From positions 1,608,501 to 1,672,500 of the forward strand of contig NZ_CP152412.1 of assembly GCF_038957035.1 (NCBI RefSeq): a DNA stretch of 64,000 nt, written 5' to 3'. This document shows, in pieces, positions 26,170-33,846 of this stretch. The notes under the pieces were generated by a model. That model saw nothing but the letters and a program-made list of their open reading frames with translations, was not told the origin of the DNA and ran no database searches. Positions within the stretch are counted from its first letter, which is position 1. Every line of letters starts with the position of its first letter. This stretch comes from Bradyrhizobium sp. B097. Its GTDB lineage: Bacteria > Pseudomonadota > Alphaproteobacteria > Rhizobiales > Xanthobacteraceae. The translations under genes and the position numbers were made by a program.

Positions 26170-27522
26170 TCAGACAGCGCGGCTGTGGATCGCCGTGGAC
26201 CGGGCGAGATGAGCGTCGAATGCGGAAGCCAAGCTCCGGACCAAGAACTCGGCGCCAGCGCTTACCGAGATCAGATCGTCGCTTATGGTCACCGCTCCGT
26301 CCGCGACGAGGCTTTCGAGTCGCGAGCGATCCACGATGGCTGCATCCGGATCGCGGCCGTGCGACCTGGCGATCTTGGAGAGATCGACGGCCATGTCGCA
26401 CATGACACGTTCGATGATGTCGCCGCGGAAGCGGTCGTCTCCGGTGAACGTGTAGCCCTTGACGGTCGCGAGCCGCTCCTCGGCGATGCGCGCTAGGTAG
26501 TCGCGTGTCGCGACCGCGTTCTGAACGAAGCCCTGCGGCATCCGACCGATGGCGCTTGCGCCCAGGCCGACAAGCGTTTCGGCGGCATCGTTGGTGTAGC
26601 CTTGGAAGTTCCGCCGCAATCGGCCCTCCCGCTTCGCAACAGTGAGTTCGTCCGAGGGGAGCGCGAAGTGATCGAAGCCGATGCGTACGTAGCCCGCATC
26701 GACGAGCGCCTCGGCTATCGCTTCGGACTGCAGATGTCGTTCGGTGCTGTCAGGCAATGCGCTTTCGTCGATCTTGCGCTGGTGCTTCTTGAACGAGGGG
26801 ACATGCGCATAGCCGAACACCGAGAACCGATCCGGCCGGAGTTCGATGCACCTCGCGACGGTGTCGAGGCAGGAACTCACTGTCTGAAGCGGCAGCCCGT
26901 ACAGCAGATCGAAGTTGAGTTTGCCGATGCCGTTCCTTCGCAGGCCCTCGACGCTCCGGGCAGTCTGGTCGAAGCTCTGTAAGCGGTTGATCGCGCGCTG
27001 GACCGCGGGGTCGAAGCTCTGCACGCCCAGGCTCGCGCGGTTGACCCCACTGAAGCCCAGAGCCTCAGTCATCGGCTCGGTCAACGTGCGCGGGTCGATC
27101 TCGACGGCGATCTCGGCTTCGGGCACCACAAAGTAGGAATAGCGCAGCGCGCCGACCAGATCGGCGAAGGTCTCGGGTGTCATGATCGTCGGCGTGCCAC
27201 CTCCGAAGTGGATGTGCGAGATCGGCTGCCGATGGCCGATGCTCTCCGCAACCAGATGCGCCTCGGTGCGCAGGCCCGAGGCGTAGATGGCGATCGGATC
27301 GTCCTTCTTGGTGACCGAGGTGTGGCAGCCGCAGTACCAGCACATGGATCGGCAGAACGGCACGTGCAGGTAAATAGAGGCCGGCCGTCGTGGGGAGATC
27401 GACTTCAGCCATCCGCGATATTCGGCTTCGCCGATCGACGGATTGAAGTGCGGGGCCGTTGGATAGCTGGTGTAACGGGGGAGCCGGTCCTGACCGTACC
27501 GTCTTGCGAGATCCGAGCGCAT
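26170..27522 (-). CDS. hemN: Oxygen-independent coproporphyrinogen III dehydrogenase
   Basis: A 450-aa radical-SAM enzyme converting coproporphyrinogen III to protoporphyrinogen IX without O2. The Fe-S motif is CRSMCWYC (Cys57, 61 and 64), preceded by YLHVPF and followed by GGGTPTIM. HemN blocks RASLGVQSFDPAVQRAINR and GLGASAIG are present. ATG 27522 is chosen because AAGG lies 8 nt before it and the FixK box then sits 59.5 bp upstream, like others here; a longer start at 27537 would crowd the promoter. A relic paralogue lies at 4.3 kb. Confidence 0.96.
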   Translation of the reverse strand: MRSDLARRYGQDRLPRYTSYPTAPHFNPSIGEAEYRGWLKSISPRRPASIYLHVPFCRSMCWYCGCHTSVTKKDDPIAIYASGLRTEAHLVAESIGHRQPISHIHFGGGTPTIMTPETFADLVGALRYSYFVVPEAEIAVEIDPRTLTEPMTEALGFSGVNRASLGVQSFDPAVQRAINRLQSFDQTARSVEGLRRNGIGKLNFDLLYGLPLQTVSSCLDTVARCIELRPDRFSVFGYAHVPSFKKHQRKIDESALPDSTERHLQSEAIAEALVDAGYVRIGFDHFALPSDELTVAKREGRLRRNFQGYTNDAAETLVGLGASAIGRMPQGFVQNAVATRDYLARIAEERLATVKGYTFTGDDRFRGDIIERVMCDMAVDLSKIARSHGRDPDAAIVDRSRLESLVADGAVTISDDLISVSAGAEFLVRSLASAFDAHLARSTAIHSRAV

Positions 27523-27574
27523 CGTCTGCCTTTCCATTGTACGAGGACATTGCCCGATGCGGCGTTCCCGAACG

Positions 27575-27588
27575 TTGCGTCAGGTCAA
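27575..27588 (-). promoter_or_regulatory. FixK box upstream of hemN
   Basis: TTGCGTCAGGTCAA fits the TTGC-N6-TCAA form allowed by the B. japonicum consensus. Centre to ATG 27522 is 59.5 bp. hemN genes are established FixK targets in rhizobia. Confidence 0.75.
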
Positions 27589-27635
27589 CTTCGGAGCAGC
27601 TGGCAGGGGCGCTGGATGGGTCAAGGCCGTGTCTC

Positions 27636-28076
27636 TCAAGGCGTGTCGTTCTTCCAATGACCCTGCTTCTTCAGAGCGTCGGCCACCTCCCTGGGCATGT
27701 AGTTTTCGTCGTGCTTCGCCAGGACAGTGTCGGCGCGAAACACGCCGGCCCCGTCCAGAGCGCCTTCGGCGACGACGCCTTGGCCTTCCCTGAACAGATC
27801 GGGGAGGGGGCCTCTGAAGCTCACCGGGATGCTGCCTCCTCCATCAGCGATACTGAATGTGGCGGCCAGCCCGTCTCCCCGCGTCAGCGAGCCCGGCTGG
27901 ACCAGCCCGCCGAGGCGGAAGCGCTTGCCCGCTACGATGTGCCTCTCCGCTGCCATCATGGGTGTGGTGAAGAACACGATGGAGTCGCGGAGCGCGTTGA
28001 GGACAAGTCCCGTCGCGATGGCGAGCACCGCAAGCGAACTTCCGATCATCACTATCCGTCGTTGTCTACGTTTCAT
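27636..28076 (-). CDS. ccmE: Haem chaperone CcmE (CycJ)
   Basis: A 146-aa membrane-anchored periplasmic protein that carries haem to apocytochrome c. N-terminal [20 protein letters not shown] anchor, OB-fold body ([16 protein letters not shown]-like loop), and the haem-binding signature [10 protein letters not shown] with His122 and Tyr126. It stands alone: the usual ccmF, ccmH and cycH partners are not next to it, so this is an orphan copy. It could support the several c-type cytochromes encoded here. Confidence 0.9.
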   Translation of the reverse strand: MKRRQRRIVMIGSSLAVLAIATGLVLNALRDSIVFFTTPMMAAERHIVAGKRFRLGGLVQPGSLTRGDGLAATFSIADGGGSIPVSFRGPLPDLFREGQGVVAEGALDGAGVFRADTVLAKHDENYMPREVADALKKQGHWKNDTP

Positions 28077-28187
28077 TTCTTGCCGCGATCGGTTTTGCGC
28101 CGTGCGCTCGGAGGATCTTGCGGCAGCTCTTATAGGGGCTGAGTCGCGGAGAGACTTTGCGCCAGCTCAAGGTGGGTCCGAATTGTC

Positions 28188-28872
28188 TACGCCCGCCGCA
28201 GCAGCTTCACGGCTTTGCGGAAAGCGTCGGTGACGGCAGCTCCGGGACGTTCGGCGATCAGACGGAAGCCCAGGTTCGTCGGCGGAATCCGACCGCGCAA
28301 CCGCCCGACTTCGGATCGCGGATGAAGTCGGTCATGTAGGCGCGATGGGCCCTTTCGACGATCGTACGTCGCAATTGGCGTTCGTCACCTGCTCGCGGTT
28401 CCCATCCAACGAGACGCGGATGAAGCAAGTATTTCGTCCACTCCCAGATGTTGCCGGCCAGGTCGTCGAAGCCCTTGCTATTGGTCCCGAATGTGCCGCC
28501 GGGCTGCGGAGCGGTCTCGGCCGGTTTCGAACAGTTCGATTCGGCTTCGTAGCGCGCGATCCATGCCTGAGCGGGGTCGGCGGGATCGACGCGCGGCAGG
28601 GCTTCGTCGCGCGCCTTTTTGGCCGCGGCGAACGTCCATTCCTCGTCGGTTGGCAGCCGATGCGTGACGCCTGTCTTCAGAGAGATCCAGGCCGCGTAGC
28701 CATCGTGGGCGTCCAGACAGGTTCGTCCGTCGTGGTCGGGCACGAGACTTCCGAAGCGTTGCGGGTCACTTTGTCGGGGGCGGCGGTCGGTCAGGGCGAC
28801 GTCGTATTCACAACCCGGAACGAGACCGGTGCCGTCCTTTCGGCAAAGGACAGATTCGTCGATCGATGACCG
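28188..28872 (-). pseudogene. Frameshifted nirV-like (formylglycine-generating-enzyme family) gene
   Basis: The main frame reads CRKDGTGLVPGCEYDVALTD, CLDAHDGYAAW, THRLPTDEEWTFAAA and FDDLAGNIWEWT, typical of SUMF1/NirV proteins. No start codon or N-terminal third is found upstream. At about 28287 the frame breaks after GGCAVG; in the next frame the family end continues as PPTNLGFRLIAERPG and VTDAFRKAVKLLRRA to a stop at 28188. A one-base deletion explains this. nirV usually accompanies nitrite reductase genes, which are absent here. Confidence 0.75.
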
Positions 28873-28997
28873 CGCCTCTCGGCCGATCCGATCCGCGCCG
28901 AGTTCGACTACTTCGGAGACCGTAGAAACCCGGATTAGGGCTTTACCGGATTTGCAAACCCCGTCGTAACGGACCTAAGTCGGTCACCACTTGGAGC

Positions 28998-30833
28998 ATG
29001 CGCATGACGACTGTCGAGCACTTCGAACCGTACGCCGCCTCCTCCCGGTCAGGCGGGGTCGCGAAGAAGCGCGATGCGATCTCGACGAAGCGCAGCGGCC
29101 TGCGTCCTCTGGTGTCGCTGTTTCCCTACGTGGCCCGCTATCGAGGACGCGCGATGCTCGCATTCCTGTCGCTCACGGTCGCAGCGGTTACCACGCTCGC
29201 TATCCCGGTGGCGGCACGGCGGATGGTCGATTTCGGCTTCGATCCGGACGACCTTTCGGCGATCGACGGCTACTTCGCGGCCATGATCGCGGTCGTGGCC
29301 GTGCTGGCCTGCGCCAGCGCCTGCCGATACTATTTCGTGGCGACTTTGGGTGAGCGCGTGGTGGCTGACGTCCGGCGGGATGTCTTCGGTCATTTGCTCC
29401 GACTGTCGCCTTCTTTCTTCGATCAATCGCGCAGCGGCGATCTCACCTCGCGGCTGACGGCAGACACCACGCAGATCAAGGCGGCGGTCGGCGCATCCGC
29501 TTCCGTGGCTTTGCGCAACCTGATCATGCTGCTCGGGGCAATCGTCATGATGACGGTCACAAGCCCGAAGCTTTCTGCAATGGTCCTGCTCGTCATCCCT
29601 GCCGTCGTGATCCCCCTGATCGCATGCGGTCGATGGGTCCGGCGACTGTCCCGCAACGCTCAGGATACGCTGGCCGATGCAACCGCCTACGCCTCGGAGC
29701 TGATCGGCGCGATCAGAACGGTACAGGCCTACAACGGCGCGGCGATCGCGACCGATCGCTTCGGTCGCGAGGTGGACGAAGCCTATGAGGCGTCTCGCGT
29801 TTCGACCAGGGCGAGGGCCGTTCTGACCCAGCTCGTCATCTTCATCGTTTTCAGCAGTGTCGTGATTATTCTCTGGGCCGGCTCTCGCGACGTGGCGATG
29901 GGAGCCATGAGCGCCGGACGTCTCGGTCAATTCATACTCTACGCGGTCCTGGCTGCGACGAGCCTCGGCCAGCTCAGCGAAGTCTGGGGCGAGGTGTCCG
30001 CGGCTTCGGGCGCAGCGGAGCGCCTGTTCGAGATACTTCGCCTCAAGCCCGAGATCGCAGCCCCGAACCGGCCGTTGAACCTGCCGCTGGCCTGTCAGGG
30101 AAGCGTGACATTCGAAGGCGTCAGCTTCGCCTATCCGGGAAGGCCGGACGTCCGGGTGCTCGACGACGTCGCGTTCTCCGTGCGCTCCGGTGAGAAAGTC
30201 GCCATCGTCGGGTCGTCTGGAGCCGGCAAGAGTACGTTGTTTCATCTTCTCCTGCGGTTCTACGATCCGAGTTCGGGATTGGTCTCGCTCGATGGAGCTG
30301 CCGTCCACGAGGCCGAGCCCGAAGAAATCCGCTCGCACATTGCCCTGGTTCCGCAGGATCCGGTCATCTTCGCCGCCTCCGCCCGAGACAACATCCGCTT
30401 CGGGCGCCCCTCCGCGACGGATGCCGAGGTAGAGCGCGCCGCCGACCTGGCCTCAGCTTCCGCGTTTCTGGCCATGCTGCCGGAAGGACTTGATACGCGA
30501 CTAGGCGAACGTGGCGTCATGCTGTCCGGTGGGCAGCGCCAGCGTATCGCCATCGCGCGCGCGATCCTGCGCGATGCCCCCCTTCTGCTCCTCGACGAGG
30601 CCACCTCGGCGCTCGATTCCGAGAGCGAGGCCGCGGTCCAGGCCGCGCTGCAGGGGCTCATGATGGGACGGACCACTCTCGTCATCGCGCACCGTCTTGC
30701 TACCGTCCTGTCCTGCGACCGCATTCTGGTGATGGATCGCGGCAGGATCGTCGAACAGGGCACCCATGAGGAGTTGTCTTCGGCCCGCGGCCTTTACGCC
30801 CGCCTCGCGCGGTTGCAGTTCGGAACGAGCTGA
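28998..30833 (+). CDS. ABC exporter, fused membrane and ATPase domains
   Basis: A 611-aa half-transporter of the MsbA/ABCB type. Six membrane helices occupy about residues 45-330 and the nucleotide-binding domain starts near 365. Walker A is GSSGAGKST, the signature is LSGGQRQRIAIARAI, Walker B LLLLDEATSAL and the H-loop AHRLAT. The ATG at 28998 or 29004 is possible. Exported substrate unknown. It is followed closely by an XRE regulator, a lipoyl-like protein and a copper-chaperone gene, which may be one functional set. Confidence 0.9.
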   Translation: MRMTTVEHFEPYAASSRSGGVAKKRDAISTKRSGLRPLVSLFPYVARYRGRAMLAFLSLTVAAVTTLAIPVAARRMVDFGFDPDDLSAIDGYFAAMIAVVAVLACASACRYYFVATLGERVVADVRRDVFGHLLRLSPSFFDQSRSGDLTSRLTADTTQIKAAVGASASVALRNLIMLLGAIVMMTVTSPKLSAMVLLVIPAVVIPLIACGRWVRRLSRNAQDTLADATAYASELIGAIRTVQAYNGAAIATDRFGREVDEAYEASRVSTRARAVLTQLVIFIVFSSVVIILWAGSRDVAMGAMSAGRLGQFILYAVLAATSLGQLSEVWGEVSAASGAAERLFEILRLKPEIAAPNRPLNLPLACQGSVTFEGVSFAYPGRPDVRVLDDVAFSVRSGEKVAIVGSSGAGKSTLFHLLLRFYDPSSGLVSLDGAAVHEAEPEEIRSHIALVPQDPVIFAASARDNIRFGRPSATDAEVERAADLASASAFLAMLPEGLDTRLGERGVMLSGGQRQRIAIARAILRDAPLLLLDEATSALDSESEAAVQAALQGLMMGRTTLVIAHRLATVLSCDRILVMDRGRIVEQGTHEELSSARGLYARLARLQFGTS

Positions 30834-30846
30834 GCCGACGCTTCGG

Positions 30847-31194
30847 ATGTCGGAGGCTGTGAACATCGAAGATGAAGAGTGGGCGCTATATCGAAGCGAG
30901 CGCTCGTTCGACCCGAGCGCGTTGTCGTCGTCGTGTTCCGATCTCGATTTCCTAACTGCATTGGGCGAACGTCTTCGCGGACTCCGCACGGCTCGCGACA
31001 TGTCGCGCCGCGAGCTCGCCGGCGCCTCGGGAATGTCCGAACGCTGGATCGCGCGGATCGAGAGCGGCAAGGGCAACATCACGATCCTCCTGCTACGGTG
31101 TCTGGCTTCGGCTTTTCGTCAACGACCGGTTCAGCCGGCGGTGGATATCGAGACGAATTTGCGCTGCAACAAGGAGTTGTCGGGCGGTTTGTGA
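30847..31194 (+). CDS. XRE-family regulator
   Basis: A 115-aa protein with a Cro/CI helix-turn-helix at about residues 38-95 (LGERLRGLRTARDMSRRELA, GASGMSERWIARIESGKGNI). This core resembles the N-terminus of BoxR/BzdR-type regulators, which normally continue into a shikimate-kinase-like domain. Here the protein ends shortly after the HTH, so it is either a short form or truncated. It starts 13 nt after the ABC gene. Confidence 0.78.
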   Translation: MSEAVNIEDEEWALYRSERSFDPSALSSSCSDLDFLTALGERLRGLRTARDMSRRELAGASGMSERWIARIESGKGNITILLLRCLASAFRQRPVQPAVDIETNLRCNKELSGGL

Positions 31195-31240
31195 GACCTT
31201 CTTCAGGAAGGCTTCGGCGCGAGCCCAACGGAGATGGACG

Positions 31241-31486
31241 ATGAATATCGATATCAAGACGGATGAGACTCTCTGGCGCAATACCATGCTGCCTGAAGGC
31301 TTCGTGACGAAGTGGCTGGTTGCCGACGGCGAGCTGGCAAAAGAAGGGCACGGCATCGCCGTTGTCCGTATCGAAGGCGCGCTGCACGATATCGTCGCTC
31401 CGTGCCACGGCCGCGTGAAGATCGAGACGGGCGTCAATCACGTTATCGAGCCCGGATCGCTGCTCGCCACGCTCGTTCCCGCCTGA
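31241..31486 (+). CDS. Lipoyl/biotinyl-like small protein without the lysine
   Basis: An 81-aa protein matching a stand-alone biotinyl/lipoyl domain: MLPEGFVTKWLVADGELAKE, GIAVVRIEGALHDIVAPCHG, then VIEPGSLLATLVPA. In real carriers the hairpin turn carries the modified lysine (for example ETDKA); here it reads IEGALHD, with no lysine. It therefore probably cannot be lipoylated in the usual way and may be a structural or binding module. It lies between the XRE and PCuAC genes. Confidence 0.7.
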   Translation: MNIDIKTDETLWRNTMLPEGFVTKWLVADGELAKEGHGIAVVRIEGALHDIVAPCHGRVKIETGVNHVIEPGSLLATLVPA

Positions 31487-31499
31487 CGGGAGAAACGCC

Positions 31500-32348
31500 A
31501 TGCTGAAGGTCGCAAGCATCACGTTGGTCGCCGTGGCGCTGCTCGCATTGGTAAGTTCCGCTCCCTCGCTTGTTGAGCATGGACGTGTCGCCGTCAGCCA
31601 GGCCTGGAGCCGCGCCACGCCGAAGGGTGCCAAGGTCGCGGGCGGCTATCTCACTGTCGAGAACCGCGGTACTCGCGCCGATCGCCTGCTGTCGGCGGAA
31701 AGCCCCGCCGCCGGCAAGGTCGAAATTCACAGCATGACCATGCAGGACGGCATCATGACGATGCGTCCCCTCGACGACGGGCTGGCGATCCCTCCGGATG
31801 CGACGGTCACTCTCGCGCCAGGCGGCGATCACATCATGTTCGTCGGATTGACCACGCCGTTCGAGGAGGGACACCGTATCCCGGTGTCGCTGAATTTCGA
31901 ACGCGCAGGCAAGGTCGAGGTCACGTTCGAGGTCGTCAGCGTTGGCGCGAAGGGACCGCGGCTGCAGATCGTTTCGGGCGATCCAGCACCGCTGACGGTC
32001 TTACCGGCAAACGCGGTCCCGCGCGGCGAGCCCTTCTTCACCCACATCTGCGGAACGCGGGTGATGGCCGACGTCACGGTCACGCCCGGCCGCAGCGGGC
32101 CTGTCGAGATCGACGTGAAGCTGGAGGACGGCGATGAGAAGCCGCTCGCGGTCGATGGGCTCTCTGTGGTCTTGTCCAATCCGGACAAGCACATCGCGCC
32201 GGTCAAGGCCACGGCCGAACGGATCGCGGCGGACAGCTGGCGCGTCCGCATGACGGCCGCGGTCGACGGCAAGTGGTCGCTGTCTCTCGGCATCGACATG
32301 ACGAAGGACGATCGCATCGACATCGCGGCTCCGGTCATCATCGAGTAA
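31500..32348 (+). CDS. Periplasmic PCuAC copper chaperone fused to a second beta domain
   Basis: A 282-aa exported protein. After a signal peptide (about residues 1-28) a PCuAC domain shows the copper motif H-x10-M-x22-H-x-M as His77, Met88, His111 and Met113. From about residue 185 a second domain (THICGTRVMADVTVTPGRSG, ending in a beta-rich KWSLSLGIDM) resembles the YtkA or CopD C-terminal type. PCuAC proteins deliver Cu(I) to haem-copper oxidases, which fits with cbb3 genes in this window. The fusion is less common than the single domain. Confidence 0.85.
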   Translation: MLKVASITLVAVALLALVSSAPSLVEHGRVAVSQAWSRATPKGAKVAGGYLTVENRGTRADRLLSAESPAAGKVEIHSMTMQDGIMTMRPLDDGLAIPPDATVTLAPGGDHIMFVGLTTPFEEGHRIPVSLNFERAGKVEVTFEVVSVGAKGPRLQIVSGDPAPLTVLPANAVPRGEPFFTHICGTRVMADVTVTPGRSGPVEIDVKLEDGDEKPLAVDGLSVVLSNPDKHIAPVKATAERIAADSWRVRMTAAVDGKWSLSLGIDMTKDDRIDIAAPVIIE

Positions 32349-32835
32349 TGGGTGAGTCGTCGGACCGGGCATCTGTGCCAGCGAAATGCCGATAAAGCTC
32401 TCCGCCGACGTCAGCGAGTTCGAGCGGCGGGCCGGAGCTACCGCGGACGGGATGGGCCAATCGCCCGAGCTACTAGTTTTCGGACTGCCTCTTGGCTCCG
32501 AGCAGCATAGCGTTCATCGTAGCTCGGTTTCGCTCCAACCAACACCGACCTGATGGCAAAGCAACGAGTGGCGCGACAGAGGCCGCCGCGGCTTGGTTCC
32601 GTGATGTTACCGCCGGTCACCCCGCAAACCGTAGCTCTTAAGCGTGGGGTCAAAGGACGGATTTCGCGATGAAGAACACTATGCGGAGGACCTTAGCAGA
32701 CGAAATCGCTCACGAAATTCGGGACTCTACCTCGTCGTCTTCAGCATCCACGTCAAAGAACTGGAGCGACCAATAGCGGAAGTATGGCAAGGAGTGTTGG
32801 CCATACCTAGGCGACCGCCTGAAATAGCAATTTGA
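32349..32835. other. Intergenic stretch without a supported gene
   Basis: Short plus- and minus-strand frames have no ribosome site or recognised sequence. The following segment is the dispersed repeat described separately. Confidence 0.5.
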
Positions 32836-33019
32836 GATGGTTGCATGTCCCCGATTTGAACCTACTCGTCGGACCATTTCAGCCGGCGACGGACCGCGCA
32901 CGAACGGAGGCTTTTGGCGGACTATCGAGAACCGACGTTTCGAGTTAGGTTGCTCTTCTGTAACAAAACAGCGCCTCCGAAATAGTGGGATTCGCGATGT
33001 AGCGGACCCCCGCTACCAA
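32836..33019. repeat. Dispersed repeat copy A with GTAGCGG hairpin
   Basis: About 180 bp are visibly related to 48492-48669: both start GATGGTTGC, share GCCGGCG-CGGA, TTGGCGGAC and GAGAACCGA blocks in order, and end in an identical GTAGCGG-ACCC-CCGCTAC hairpin followed by CAA (here 32999-33016). Copy B lies just beyond a decayed recombinase gene, so the repeat may be the residue of the same mobile element. Confidence 0.65.
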
Positions 33020-33198
33020 TCGTACGATTTTGCACGCCAACCTACGATCTTCTACGATTTCGTGCCCATGATGGAAGCTCTTGTGCCGCTACAGTGACGC
33101 GTGCCAAGTCACGAGCGGCCTTCCAGCAGTATGCGAGCCTGCATTCAGCCCGCAGGTCATGGCCAGGTGGTCACCTTGCGAGCTAATTAGGCTGCCCT

Positions 33199-33350
33199 TC
33201 AAGGTGACAACGTCGTCGCGAGCGGGTTGTCGAGCGGCAGCAGGGTATTCTGCTCGAGGTCGAAATATCCCGGATCATCGCGCATGGCGCTGACGAGCCA
33301 AATGCCATCGTCGACGTCTTTGATGCCAGGTGTTTGTCCGTCCAGCACCT
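33199..33350 (-). mobile_element. C-terminal tail of an integrase-core transposase
   Basis: The frame reads KVLDGQTPGIKDVDDGIWLV, SAMRDDPGYFDLEQNTLLPL and DNP to a stop at 33199. This matches the end of IS481/IS3-like transposases (GI-EVDDGIWLVSFM-YDLGYFDLE-LQPLDNPFG). About 50 residues remain, without the DDE core. It joins the sseB-like gene directly. Confidence 0.75.
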
Positions 33351-33354
33351 TGGC

Positions 33355-33810
33355 CTATCGCGCGGACCTCATCGGCATCTCGAATATCTTGCCGCTCATC
33401 AGCAGAGCGATCTCGCTCGCCGGGAGCGGTTTCTGACATTCCGACAACGGATTGAGCCAGAAATTGCAGTTGGGCAGCATCTCGAACAGATTGCGCGCGG
33501 CGGCGCCAAGGCATACCTCGGGCTCCTTGATGTAGTCGTAGATGCGCTTCTTCGAGGTAAAGGCGGGATGCCATCGCATGTTCTGGAAGTCGACCGTTGC
33601 GATGTTGATCTGTTCCTGAAATTTGAGCGAACGACGGCGGCCGGGTTTCATCGGTGCTTCCGGCGTTAGAATGTAGATCTCCGCCTCAAGCAGCGCTTGA
33701 TAGAACGCGGGAATGATGCCGGCGTCCCTCCCGGCGGCTTGCATCAGGGCTTCGAGGCTGTTTTCCGGTTCGAACATGGTGACACTCCCAATTCGACCCG
33801 ACAAGGACAT
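33355..33810 (-). pseudogene. sseB-like gene cut at its 3' end
   Basis: A frame of up to 151 aa, better started at the ATG giving MFEPENSLEALMQAAGRDAG. It matches SseB N-terminal-domain proteins (IPAFYQALLEAEIYILT, CLGAAARNLFEMLPNCNFWL, LPASEIALLMSGKIFEMP). After KIFEMP the sequence shifts frame (DEVRAIGQG continues in the next frame) and then enters a transposase tail. The C-terminal part is therefore lost. SseB-type proteins have no firmly known function here. Confidence 0.7.
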
Positions 33811-33846
33811 GGACTTCAGCGCCCACGGCCAAGCCGGATTGTTCAG

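Noticed and set aside
29049..30338. 429-codon frame antisense to the ABC exporter
   Set aside because: Shadow of the exporter; His/Asp/Arg-rich and without any motif.
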